Origin: Methylotenera_A sp040387515
Lineage (GTDB): Bacteria; Pseudomonadota; Gammaproteobacteria; Burkholderiales; Methylophilaceae
NCBI GenBank assembly: GCA_040387515.1
Contig: JAZKDP010000002.1
Location: 34,716 to 98,715, forward strand
Direction of reading: 5' to 3'
Length of the DNA: 64,000 bases
Shown: positions 47,255 to 55,762 of the stretch, piece by piece
Layout: each line of letters opens with the position of its first letter
Numbering within the stretch: the stretch's first letter is position 1
The notes under the pieces: generated by a model
What the model was told of the DNA's origin: nothing
Database searches by the model: none
The model's input: the letters and a program-made list of their open reading frames with translations, nothing else
Program-made: the position numbers and the translations under genes

Positions 47255-47578
47255 ATGGATATTAAATCAGCAGTATTACAACTTTCATCAATAGCCCAAG
47301 AAGCTCGTCTTGAAATATTCAGGTTACTTGTGCAAGCTGGGCAAGATGGTCTGTCTGCTGGAAATATTGGCGAAACACTTCAAATTCCAGCAAGCACGCT
47401 TTCATTTCATCTTAAAGAATTAAGCCATTCTGGATTGATTCATTCACGTCAAGTTAGTCGCTATATTTACTATTCTGCAAACTACGAGGCCATGAATGGT
47501 TTATTAGCTTACTTAACCGAGAATTGTTGTGCTGGCACAAAAGATTGCGCTCCTTCCTCATCATGTAAACCAAATTAG
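47255..47578 (+). CDS. arsR: Arsenite-responsive repressor ArsR
   Basis: A 107-residue ArsR/SmtB winged-helix protein (LAQEARLEIFRLLVQAG equivalent, and STLSFHLKELSHSGLI as recognition helix). The C-terminal Cys91-Cys92 pair and Cys98 (ENCCAGTKDC) match the spacing of the three arsenite-binding cysteines known in the Acidithiobacillus-type ArsR. The helix-3 CxC-type site of the plasmid R773 type is absent. First gene of the ars operon, preceded by a palindrome. Confidence 0.92.
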   Translation: MDIKSAVLQLSSIAQEARLEIFRLLVQAGQDGLSAGNIGETLQIPASTLSFHLKELSHSGLIHSRQVSRYIYYSANYEAMNGLLAYLTENCCAGTKDCAPSSSCKPN

Positions 47579-47595
47579 ATTGATACAAGGAAATT

Positions 47596-48663
47596 ATGCA
47601 AAAAATATTAGAGGCGAACGAAAAGCAAATCCCTAAACCGTCAATTGGGACTTTTGAACGCAATCTTACCTGGTGGGTTTTAGGCTGTATCGTTGTGGGA
47701 ATTACCTTAGGCAAGCTTTTCCCTAGTTTCTTTCAGTCAGTGGGCAGTCTAAAAATAGCCGAAGTGAACTTGCCTGTAGCCGTATTGATATGGATGATGA
47801 TTATTCCAATGCTGCTTAAAATTGATTTTAGCGCAATGAAAGAAGTGTTGGCGCACAGTAAAGGCATAGGAGTAACACTGTTTATCAATTGGGTGGTGAA
47901 GCCATTCTCAATGGCATTATTGGCTTGGATATTCATAAGACACTTATTTGCGGGATTATTACCAGTAGAACAAATTGATAGCTATATAGCTGGCTTGATT
48001 CTATTAGCAGCTGCGCCATGTACTGCAATGGTATTTGTATGGAGCGGCTTATGCGGTGGTGAACCTAAATTCACGCTTTCGCAAGTGGCAATAAATGATG
48101 CCATTATGTTATTTGCATTTGCTCCACTCGTTGCTTTATTACTTGGGTTATCAAGCATTACGGTGCCTTGGAATACGCTATTCTTATCCGTGCTTTTGTT
48201 CATTATTGTACCCGTAGTGATTAGCCAGATATTACGTAAGCTGCTGTTATCCAAAGGCCAAATAACTTTTGATCACTTTGTTAAACGTCTACACCCAATT
48301 TCGTTATTAGCATTACTCGTTACCTTAGTTTTATTGTTTGCATTTCAAGGTGAACAAATATTAGCTCAACCAATCATTATTGGACTTTTAGCCATTCCAA
48401 TCACGATTCAGGTGTACTTCAATTCGATGCTGGCCTATTGGCTCAACAAGAAACTTAAAGTGGCCCATTGCATTGCAGGTCCTTCGGCATTGATAGGTGC
48501 TTCCAATTTCTTTGAATTAGCGGTAGCAACTGCGATTGCATTATTCGGATTTAACTCAGGTGCAGCTCTTGCCACCGTTGTGGGTGTATTGATAGAGGTG
48601 CCTGTCATGTTGTCGGTGGTATCAATCGTCAATCGTAGTAAACATTGGTATGAAACTAATTAA
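47596..48663 (+). CDS. acr3: Arsenite efflux permease Acr3
   Basis: A 355-residue membrane protein with ten hydrophobic segments. The key cysteine is in LAAAPCTAMVFVWSGLCGGEP, and GASNFFELAVATAIALFGFNSGAALATVVGVLIEVPVML is the family signature near the C-terminus. It belongs to the Acr3 family rather than ArsB and exports arsenite by proton exchange. An AAGGA box precedes the ATG. It lies 17 bp after arsR. Confidence 0.94.
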   Translation: MQKILEANEKQIPKPSIGTFERNLTWWVLGCIVVGITLGKLFPSFFQSVGSLKIAEVNLPVAVLIWMMIIPMLLKIDFSAMKEVLAHSKGIGVTLFINWVVKPFSMALLAWIFIRHLFAGLLPVEQIDSYIAGLILLAAAPCTAMVFVWSGLCGGEPKFTLSQVAINDAIMLFAFAPLVALLLGLSSITVPWNTLFLSVLLFIIVPVVISQILRKLLLSKGQITFDHFVKRLHPISLLALLVTLVLLFAFQGEQILAQPIIIGLLAIPITIQVYFNSMLAYWLNKKLKVAHCIAGPSALIGASNFFELAVATAIALFGFNSGAALATVVGVLIEVPVMLSVVSIVNRSKHWYETN

Positions 48664-48678
48664 TTTTTGAGAATGATG

Positions 48679-49158
48679 ATGAACATTTTATTTTTGTGCA
48701 CAGGCAATTCTTGCCGTTCTATTTTAGCTGAAGCAACATTTAATCATTTAGCTCCGAGTGGCATGAAAGCCATGAGTGCGGGTAGTCAACCTGCTGGATA
48801 TGTACATCCTAAATCCATTGCTTTGTTATCATTTAAAGGCATTGCAACCGATGGCTATACAAGTAAATCTTGGGACAACTTACCTGTAACTCCCGATATT
48901 GTGATTACTGTTTGTGGCAATGCAGCAGGTGAAACGTGCCCAGCTTATTTGGGCAAAGTGATTAGAGCGCATTGGGGTGTTGAAGATCCAGCAAAAGCAA
49001 TAGGAACTGATGCCGAAATTGAAGCTGCTTTTGAAACAGCTTATTCAATACTACGTAAACGTATTGAAGCATTCATGGAATTACCAGCATCACTATTCGA
49101 AGCTAAAAATAAAGATCAACTCCAAACGCAGCTTTATTCAATTGGTGAGATTAATTAA
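48679..49158 (+). CDS. arsC: Arsenate reductase, phosphatase-like (thioredoxin type)
   Basis: A protein of about 160 residues with the active loop FLCTGNSCRS of the low-molecular-weight phosphatase fold and VCGNAAGETCPAYLG with the redox cysteine. It reduces arsenate to arsenite for Acr3. The start is set at MNILFLC, which is third in a run of ATG codons; it allows GAGA to serve as binding site. It abuts arsH. Confidence 0.9.
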   Translation: MNILFLCTGNSCRSILAEATFNHLAPSGMKAMSAGSQPAGYVHPKSIALLSFKGIATDGYTSKSWDNLPVTPDIVITVCGNAAGETCPAYLGKVIRAHWGVEDPAKAIGTDAEIEAAFETAYSILRKRIEAFMELPASLFEAKNKDQLQTQLYSIGEIN

Positions 49159-49878
49159 ATGAATACAGTAGATGATTTGCCAAATGTTGATGATAAATTA
49201 TTCAGCCGAACGAACATTTCGGCATTAACAAATCACACCCCGTCAAATCATGCGCCTCGTTTTTTATTGTTATATGGCTCTTTAAGAGAACGGTCTTACA
49301 GTAAATTGCTGACACTTGAAGCCGCTAGATTACTAGAAGCATTAGGCGGCGAGGTTAAAATATTTGATCCGCATGGTTTGCCGTTGCCAGATGATGCGCC
49401 CGAAACCCATCCAAAAGTTCTAGAATTACGCGAACTAACAGTCTGGTCTGAAGGTATGGTGTGGTGCTCACCTGAAAGACATGGTGCAATGACAGGGATT
49501 ATGAAAGCTCAAATTGATTGGATACCTTTAACGATGGGAGCAATTCGACCAACACAGGGAAAAACACTTGCCGTAATGGAAGTGTCGGGTGGTTCTCAAT
49601 CATTTAACGCCGTGAACCAAATGCGAATATTGGGACGTTGGATGCGCATGATTACCATACCTAATCAATCCTCAGTTGCAAAAGCTTTCCAAGAATTTAA
49701 TGAAGATGGCAGTATGAAACCATCAGCCTACTATGACCGTGTCGTTGATGTAATGGAGGAGCTAGTTAAATTTACGCTTTTAACACGTGATATATCAGAA
49801 TATCTTGTTGACCGTTACAGTGAGCGAAAAGAATCAGCTGAATTGATTAGTAACCGAGTTAAACAACAATTAATTTAA
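49159..49878 (+). CDS. arsH: ArsH organoarsenical oxidase
   Basis: A 239-residue NADPH-dependent FMN protein with the FMN-phosphate loop YGSLRERSYSKLL, PDDAPETHPKV and WCSPERHGAMTGIMKAQIDWIPL. ArsH oxidises trivalent methylarsenicals. It starts on the base after the arsC stop, so it is translationally coupled. The cassette thus handles inorganic and methylated arsenic. Confidence 0.94.
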   Translation: MNTVDDLPNVDDKLFSRTNISALTNHTPSNHAPRFLLLYGSLRERSYSKLLTLEAARLLEALGGEVKIFDPHGLPLPDDAPETHPKVLELRELTVWSEGMVWCSPERHGAMTGIMKAQIDWIPLTMGAIRPTQGKTLAVMEVSGGSQSFNAVNQMRILGRWMRMITIPNQSSVAKAFQEFNEDGSMKPSAYYDRVVDVMEELVKFTLLTRDISEYLVDRYSERKESAELISNRVKQQLI

Positions 49879-49907
49879 GCTTTCATTCGAATATTGAATG
49901 AAAGCTT
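49877..49907. terminator. Hairpin after the ars operon
   Basis: AAGCTTTCATTC (49877-49888) pairs with GAATGAAAGCTT (49896-49907) around GAATATT. There is no long T-run, so it is a terminator or stabilising 3' hairpin. Confidence 0.65.
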
Positions 49908-49945
49908 TAGGTGATGCACATATACTTCGAGTTCTAACTAAGTAA

Positions 49946-50161
49946 TTAATGGCAGTGATATGGAACTGAACCGTTGTGACAACCTGCGCTATTAGTTCCG
50001 CCACTATGCGATGGTGCACCGTGAGTGCCTTCTGCATCATGAGTATGACCGTTATAAAATTCCACCGCGATTCTAGGATTTAAAACATTGGCGACAACAA
50101 CCGTCGCTCCAACTACACCAGCCGTGGCTAAAACGATTAAAAACACCTTTTTAATATTCAT
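49946..50161 (-). CDS. Small exported His-rich protein with YHxH-type tail
   Basis: A 71-residue protein with an N-terminal membrane or signal helix (VFLIVLATAGVVGATVVVANVL) and a short mature part ending HSGGTNSAGCHNGSVPYHCH. This terminal His/Cys block resembles the YHYH-type motif found at the end of secreted bacterial nucleases and calcium-binding-like proteins. Metal binding is plausible from composition only. It lies upstream of the His-rich exporter on the minus strand. Confidence 0.6.
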   Translation of the reverse strand: MNIKKVFLIVLATAGVVGATVVVANVLNPRIAVEFYNGHTHDAEGTHGAPSHSGGTNSAGCHNGSVPYHCH

Positions 50162-50251
50162 TATTATCTCCCAGTATTTTAAGAATTATGTATCAACTGC
50201 GAGCTAATACTGTGCTTAATGTAATTTTATGTCAAAGCTTTATTTCGAGAT

Positions 50252-51286
50252 CTAATCATGATTATGTTGATGATGTACATCTGGAAAATGAGAGTGACTA
50301 TGTTTTATGGGATCGTGCGAATGTCTATGGGTATGCGCTAATTCAACATTTTTAGAATTAGCATGCCTATGTTGATGATGTTCATCATGAATGTGTTTGT
50401 GCTCATGTTCTAAAGGAATGTGTTGATGAAAATGCTCATGGTGTTCAGTCAAATGTAACCAAATTCCAGCTGCCATTAAAATTCCGGTGACAATTAATGG
50501 CAGAGTAACTGTTTCACCCAAAGCAACTGCAACCAGCGCCCCAAAAAACGGAGCTATCGAAAAATAAGCGCCAGTTCTTGCCGTTCCCAAATGACGTAAG
50601 CCAACCACAAATAATGCCAAACTAACGCCATAAGCAAAGAAACCTACTAACATTGAACCAGCAATATTAAGAGTGGAAGGTATTGAGGCGCCTAAAATAA
50701 ATGCAAAAATTAAATTAACTGAACCAGCTATTAAACCTTTAACAGAAGCAATCCATGCAGCATCTGTTAAAGAAATTTTACGCGTTAAGTTGTTATCTAA
50801 TCCCCAAGCAAAACAAGCACCAAGCACTGCTAACGATGGCCATATTCCAGAAAACATTATTTCTTTAGGCCAACTTAGTGTTAATGCACCTATAACGATT
50901 AATGACATACCAAGCGCAATGCGTCGATCAAAGTTTTCTTTAAATGCAAACCAAGCTAAGAGTGCAGTAAATACGCTTTCCATATTAAGAAGTAATGAAG
51001 CGCCTGATGCAGGCATAGATAACAAACCTATCATTAAAAGTACAGGTGCAATTACTCCACCAGCTAAGATTGCAGCTGCAAACCAAGCAATTTCTTTACG
51101 TTTTAATTTGACGGATGGGGCGCGAATAATAAAGCGATAAAGTGATAACCCAATACCAGAGCCAAGATATAAAAGTCCAGCTAGCAACCATGGACTAACA
51201 TGACTGAGTAAAAGTTTAGCGACAGGTGTTCCTGCTCCAAATAACAAAGCAGAACCTAATGCAGCAAGAATACCTTTTTGTAACAT
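50252..51286 (-). CDS. EamA/DMT-family exporter with histidine-rich tail
   Basis: A 344-residue membrane protein with two EamA repeats (GSALLFGAGTPVAKLLLS and LAVLGACFAWGLDNNLTRKIS) and ten predicted helices. The last 60 residues are cytoplasmic and extremely rich in His (HHEHFHQHIP, HKHIHDEHHQH, HSHSHFPDVHHQH). Such tails in transporters usually bind divalent metals. It may export a metal or metal chelate. The substrate is unknown; the neighbouring arsenic genes suggest a metal-stress role. Confidence 0.8.
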   Translation of the reverse strand: MLQKGILAALGSALLFGAGTPVAKLLLSHVSPWLLAGLLYLGSGIGLSLYRFIIRAPSVKLKRKEIAWFAAAILAGGVIAPVLLMIGLLSMPASGASLLLNMESVFTALLAWFAFKENFDRRIALGMSLIVIGALTLSWPKEIMFSGIWPSLAVLGACFAWGLDNNLTRKISLTDAAWIASVKGLIAGSVNLIFAFILGASIPSTLNIAGSMLVGFFAYGVSLALFVVGLRHLGTARTGAYFSIAPFFGALVAVALGETVTLPLIVTGILMAAGIWLHLTEHHEHFHQHIPLEHEHKHIHDEHHQHRHANSKNVELAHTHRHSHDPIKHSHSHFPDVHHQHNHD

Positions 51287-51519
51287 AGTTAAATTCTATA
51301 TGGTTATATCAGGAATCTGCTTAGTTTTCTTTTCTTACCAATTGATGTGAATCAAACAAGTTTGATGATTTTGGTTTTATAAAATTGCTTGATATGTATT
51401 TGATTAGAGCAATGTCTTGGTTTGTAATATTCAAGATATCCCAATACCTATGGAGTTGAATACCATCAAAAAATATTTCATTATATTATTTGCCGAGTTC
51501 GCCTCAAGCTGCAAGTATT

Positions 51520-51535
51520 ACTATTTATAGCCAAA
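51520..51535. repeat. 16-bp direct repeat, copy 1
   Basis: ACTATTTATAGCCAAA, identical to 52006-52021. It overlaps the 3' end of the HUH gene and supplies its last codons and stop. Confidence 0.9.
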
Positions 51536-51980
51536 TCAAATTGAAAAAATCATTACGCTTTAGATAAGCCGTATCTTTTACGATGTATGAAAGACGTGTT
51601 GGCACATTACCTATAGGTGATACATCAACCATACTCCCTTTCGTATTATTTAAACCTATTAACCCATACCATTGGTTTCTAATGTGCGAACTAACTTCAT
51701 CAAAAGTTCTGCTCATTTGATCATCATGTTGAATGAAAAGATGAGCATGCAACATTTCATTCAACTGACCAATTTCAATTCCAGCCATAAATTTAAGACG
51801 CTTTTCTTTTCGTTTATAAGCACGTCCATAGCAGTAATCATTTAGCTTATGTGCAAATTTGCTTAAATCTTGTTCAAATTGAATCTTGTCATTTGTCCTT
51901 GCGTTCAAGGTGACAAAGTAGCCTTTGCTGTCATTAGCAGACCATTCAATTAATTTTTTAACCAATAAAGCTTTGTCCAT
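51525..51980 (-). CDS. Small HUH-type replication or nicking protein
   Basis: A 151-residue protein with FVTLNARTND near the start, a His-hydrophobic-His core in MLHAHLFIQ (H78, H80) and a Tyr-Lys motif in SYIVKD (Y132, K135). This order (HUH, then YxxK) is that of single-tyrosine rolling-circle initiators. It is short for a plasmid Rep, and its last codons fall in a direct repeat, so the C-terminus may be truncated. It follows the primase-helicase on the same strand. A relaxase-like or phage-type nicking role is also possible. Confidence 0.6.
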   Translation of the reverse strand: MDKALLVKKLIEWSANDSKGYFVTLNARTNDKIQFEQDLSKFAHKLNDYCYGRAYKRKEKRLKFMAGIEIGQLNEMLHAHLFIQHDDQMSRTFDEVSSHIRNQWYGLIGLNNTKGSMVDVSPIGNVPTRLSYIVKDTAYLKRNDFFNLIWL

Positions 51981-52005
51981 AATTCTGGGTTTTTAAATGT
52001 ATAAG

Positions 52006-52021
52006 ACTATTTATAGCCAAA
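52006..52021. repeat. 16-bp direct repeat, copy 2
   Basis: Identical to 51520-51535 (ACTATTTATAGCCAAA). It lies 26 bp upstream of the HUH start codon, so the pair brackets the gene with a 486-bp period. Confidence 0.9.
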
Positions 52022-52128
52022 CAAGTTAATACAGAACAAACACAGCAAATCAAGCTAACTATTTAAAAGATAACTAACCATTTTTTTTATATTTCTTTAA
52101 ATAAAATTTTAGTTATCCTGCATTCAAA

Positions 52129-55100
52129 TCATTCCAAGTCTTCAAGCGCAAACTTATGCATATCGTTATAAAAATCCCATTCAACCAAATACTTGTTTCT
52201 TCTGGCTACGATGTCTGAAACATTGCGCAATTTATCTGGGTCAAGTTTGTAATAATAAATTTTCTGACCTTTTTTGACCCTTGATTTAGCATACCAATGT
52301 CCAAGACCAACTTCTTTTAACAGTTGGCCAAGTTGTTGTGCAGGCTTAATACTGATATCGGTTCGAATGCTTATTCGTAAGTGATTTTCGATAAACGATT
52401 TATGTTTGATGACATGCTTAATGAAATCCATCAAATTCGAGCTTGTGTATTCAATCCAAGGCTGAAAACTGTTATCCCTAAAAATGGGTGTTTTGGTAAA
52501 AAGATCATGCAAAAGCAGCGCTGCGCTGCTTTTGCTTGGCAGTATTTTTTCATAGATGCCTTGTTCACGAAGATTCATAAAGCTTGAATATTTATCAGCT
52601 AGCGCATCTTTAATTCTGTCAATATTCGTCACAAATTCATATGCGGAAATGCCACGACGAAGCTTGTATTTTTCGTCATCAACGATCATTTTCCTATCAA
52701 TCGTCGCTCGATAAAATAATTCCAGCTTTGTACGCTTTAATGAATAAAATTCGCCTCGCGTAACTTCCTTATCATTACTATCTAACTTTTCAATAATCGC
52801 TTCATATTCCTTTTTAGTTAACGGCAAACTTTTTAGTGTTTCAGCGATATTTTGTTCGCTTAACAAATTCAAACCAATTTTATAAAAGTCTCTTCCAGCC
52901 TTCATTAGATCTTCATCGTGAGGTACTTCTACGATCTGGAATCCTTCACTTTGTTTGTACTGAATAAAGTTTCGTTTTAGGTTGTTTTTAGAAGCCCTTT
53001 GGTAAACCGTAATTAAGGTGGCCATCATCAAAAAATTACCGATGAACTTATTTGATATCTTGAGAGGATCACTTTCAAGGACTTGTTCATAATACAAATT
53101 GATCAGGAAGTTGTTATTCAGATACTCGTCTTTAACTACTTCAAATTCAGTTTCAAAGTTGTACCAAGTTGGCGATATCCATACATGCACTTCTTTTGGA
53201 TGGCGAACTCTTCTTAACTGTTGATCTATTTCAAAATGCGAGTTGATTCTGTTTTCAAACAAGCCATAAACGCAATCAATCTCTTTAGCGTTATCCAGAA
53301 AAGTGATATCGATGCCCGTACCCAATGATGGTGATGAAAGAATGACTTGAAACTGCTTAATTTCCGTTTTGATGTTCGCAATAAACTTTTGGCAGTCGAT
53401 CGATTTTGAATTTTCAGAAGTGATGGCAATCATGGGAATCTGAATATTTAAATCAGCAGCCAAATCCTGAATGGATTTTTCTAAAGATTGAATCTTACTT
53501 TTGGAGTTAGATGAAACGAATACTTTTTTACCATCTATTATCGATTGTTTTAAATGATCGATTAACTGCGATGCAGCCGGATAAATAAATATAGGTTCCT
53601 GATTCGACTGCCATTCATTGATGTATATATTAATTGGCGTAACGCTTTCTGATTTGGCTTTGGTCATCCTCGTCAGTGTATTAAAAGTGATCCACCCTAA
53701 GTCAGCGTCTAATGCGATGACACTTTTTGCATTTTTAACCAAAGTATTCAGTTGATTGAATATTTCCGTTCGCTTATCACCTAAAGTTTCTGACAGAAGA
53801 TGTGAAAGCACCTGTTCAGATTCGTCAATGATAATGAGATCCCATTTTCCAGGATGCTCCAGTGCAGTACATAAGCTATCTAAACAAACGCCATAATTTG
53901 GATTGTTCCCTTTTGCCAGTTCACGCGTATTTTTAACATCCAAATAACAGATTAGTCCTAACCGCGAACACATTTCGCTAATCAAAGCTTGCCTATGTCC
54001 AATCAGCAATACTTTTTTATCGTTATAAATGGATACGTTTAGGTCTTGATCTAATTCATTGGCAAAATTTTCTAAACTAAATGCTGAACCATTCTGATTC
54101 AAAATCAATTTATCAAGATGTTGTTTTAAAAAGAATGTTTTACCCGATCCTTTCGGACTTTTAATAAAGGTCAAACCATAATCAATTTTGGGAATCTTGA
54201 GGAATTCATTTTTTGTAAAGTGAATGCTTTCATGCCATGAAGGTATTTCATCGTATAAAAATTGAGCCAATGGCGACACTGGTTTTGCATTTTTTAACGG
54301 TGGATTATCAATATACTCACGCACAATTTTTTCAAAACCATCGAAATCGAATTTACTTTTATAGCCTTCTAACCACCTTGTATACTGACAATAAGCGCAG
54401 AATAAATATGGTATTGATTGATGATTCAAATTAACAAATGCAATGGCATTTTCATCATGATGAAATGGGCAGTAAACATTGGTTTTATGCCTAAAATCGG
54501 CAAATTTAACAATGTCGCCTTTACGAGTTTTGAGTTGAAAATATGGTTTAAGTGTATGTTTGGACTTACTTATAGTTGATCTATTGGTGATTGAATCGCT
54601 ATCTGTTTCAGTTAATCCATCCGCAATCAATTCATCCAATAATTCATTTGAAATTTTATTATCGAATATTTGTTGATAACCATCTTTACAACCATAAAAC
54701 ATTCTAGCGCCATCGGTCGTAGTCATATCCGCGCCCAATCGTCTGGCTAAAGACTTAGTCGCGGCTTTAAATTGTTTCACATCATCAATCGTTTTAGGCA
54801 GAACAAATATTAAGCGTAAGCGGTGCTTGTCGGGTGTATGGTTAATTGTTGTATATAGAAGACTAGAATGGGATTGAATTAATGGGTTCTTGAGCGCCTG
54901 TGTAATTGTCCGACCATCATTAATATCGATGACTATAATATCCGAACACAAAAAATTTGAGGTTTTCCGTTCTTCAAAATGAAACTGATAACTGAAGGCT
55001 TCACCAGCTTTTATTGCTTCAGCCAATTCAGCCAATGTGCCTTCAATATTTTTAAATTGATTTTGATGTCCAGATAAATCGGGTTTAGGATGTTTATTTA

Positions 55101-55140
55101 AAAAATCAATATTGAGCGAAAATTTTAAAGGTTTATCCAT
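52129..55140 (-). CDS. Primase-helicase replication protein
   Basis: A 1003-residue protein. Residues 60-150 look like an archaeo-eukaryotic-type primase (DIIVIDIND, HRLRLIFVLP, GARMFYG). A zinc site follows (C224, H227/H228, C248, C251). A superfamily-2-like helicase has Walker A SPKGSGKT (328-335), DESE (439-442), SSPSLGTGIDI (602-612) and QQLRRVRHP (640-648), resembling the origin-binding helicases of plasmid replication proteins (Herpes_ori_bp/CyRepA1 type). The C-terminal 300 residues are not recognised. It probably replicates the excised element. Confidence 0.75.
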   Translation of the reverse strand: MDKPLKFSLNIDFLNKHPKPDLSGHQNQFKNIEGTLAELAEAIKAGEAFSYQFHFEERKTSNFLCSDIIVIDINDGRTITQALKNPLIQSHSSLLYTTINHTPDKHRLRLIFVLPKTIDDVKQFKAATKSLARRLGADMTTTDGARMFYGCKDGYQQIFDNKISNELLDELIADGLTETDSDSITNRSTISKSKHTLKPYFQLKTRKGDIVKFADFRHKTNVYCPFHHDENAIAFVNLNHQSIPYLFCAYCQYTRWLEGYKSKFDFDGFEKIVREYIDNPPLKNAKPVSPLAQFLYDEIPSWHESIHFTKNEFLKIPKIDYGLTFIKSPKGSGKTFFLKQHLDKLILNQNGSAFSLENFANELDQDLNVSIYNDKKVLLIGHRQALISEMCSRLGLICYLDVKNTRELAKGNNPNYGVCLDSLCTALEHPGKWDLIIIDESEQVLSHLLSETLGDKRTEIFNQLNTLVKNAKSVIALDADLGWITFNTLTRMTKAKSESVTPINIYINEWQSNQEPIFIYPAASQLIDHLKQSIIDGKKVFVSSNSKSKIQSLEKSIQDLAADLNIQIPMIAITSENSKSIDCQKFIANIKTEIKQFQVILSSPSLGTGIDITFLDNAKEIDCVYGLFENRINSHFEIDQQLRRVRHPKEVHVWISPTWYNFETEFEVVKDEYLNNNFLINLYYEQVLESDPLKISNKFIGNFLMMATLITVYQRASKNNLKRNFIQYKQSEGFQIVEVPHDEDLMKAGRDFYKIGLNLLSEQNIAETLKSLPLTKKEYEAIIEKLDSNDKEVTRGEFYSLKRTKLELFYRATIDRKMIVDDEKYKLRRGISAYEFVTNIDRIKDALADKYSSFMNLREQGIYEKILPSKSSAALLLHDLFTKTPIFRDNSFQPWIEYTSSNLMDFIKHVIKHKSFIENHLRISIRTDISIKPAQQLGQLLKEVGLGHWYAKSRVKKGQKIYYYKLDPDKLRNVSDIVARRNKYLVEWDFYNDMHKFALEDLE
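52509..52535. repeat. GC-rich perfect hairpin inside the primase-helicase gene
   Basis: GCAAAAGCAGCG and CGCTGCTTTTGC are perfect 12-bp arms around CTG. It stands out in an AT-rich gene, encoding SSAALLL. It could be a replication-origin hairpin, a transcription pause, or chance within coding. Confidence 0.7.
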
Positions 55141-55175
55141 TTTTAGTTCTTTTTAGGAGCTGGATTAAAAGCAAT

Positions 55176-55664
55176 TTATTTATTTCTTTTGGATTTTCTA
55201 AATTCCCAAGGTGGTATTGGATTAGGATCAATCCACAAACCATTTTTTTGCTTTTCAGCATCCATCTGGGCGTGCAAATAATTTAAGCGATCTTCGAATG
55301 GTTGATCTTTTTGATATTTTGTAAAGTGCCAAGCCATGCCCGCTTTTATCATAGCCAAATTAATATCTTGATTACCGAATTGAATTTTGCCGACAATTCG
55401 CTGATAACGATCTAATTTTGAATAATTTACATCCACTTGCTTACCGTAAATTAGATCAGAAAGTGTTTTCTTTGCGACAGAACCAAATGCTTGTTTTTTC
55501 TCGGGTGAGTCAATGCCAGACAGGCGGATTTTATATTGAGTATTTGTTACGTCTAGGATTGTGACAGTATCACCGTCACTTATTCCAACAACACGACCAG
55601 ATATAGTTTCTGCTGATGCAACTACAGAAAACAAAAGAAATATTATTGCTGTTATGATTTTCAT
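55176..55664 (-). CDS. Secreted thermonuclease (SNase family)
   Basis: About 162 residues from MKIIT. A signal peptide (AIIFLLFSVVASA) is followed by the nuclease fold with GISDGDTVTI, RLSGIDSPEKKQ and DRYQRIVGKI, which hold the calcium-binding Asp and catalytic Arg and Glu. It ends PIPPWEFRKSKRNK. The frame is open further upstream to 55715, but that would place 17 polar residues before the signal. It probably degrades DNA or RNA outside the cytoplasm. It lies between the S24 gene and the primase. Confidence 0.88.
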   Translation of the reverse strand: MKIITAIIFLLFSVVASAETISGRVVGISDGDTVTILDVTNTQYKIRLSGIDSPEKKQAFGSVAKKTLSDLIYGKQVDVNYSKLDRYQRIVGKIQFGNQDINLAMIKAGMAWHFTKYQKDQPFEDRLNYLHAQMDAEKQKNGLWIDPNPIPPWEFRKSKRNK

Positions 55665-55762
55665 CTGAATTATTATATTTATTTGAGATTGAATTGATTC
55701 TAACTCATCCTTCAATTATCTAATGCTTTCAAGGTCAAAGCATTTAAATCAACGACAATGGA

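Noticed and set aside
51297..51312. Second ArsR site before the His-rich exporter (CTATAT half-site)
   Set aside because: Only one half-site matches and the symmetry is poor; the sequence is common in AT-rich DNA.
51525..51980. HUH protein as an IS200/IS605 transposase
   Set aside because: There are no subterminal hairpins typical of that family, and the YxxK motif and surroundings fit a replication-type HUH protein better.
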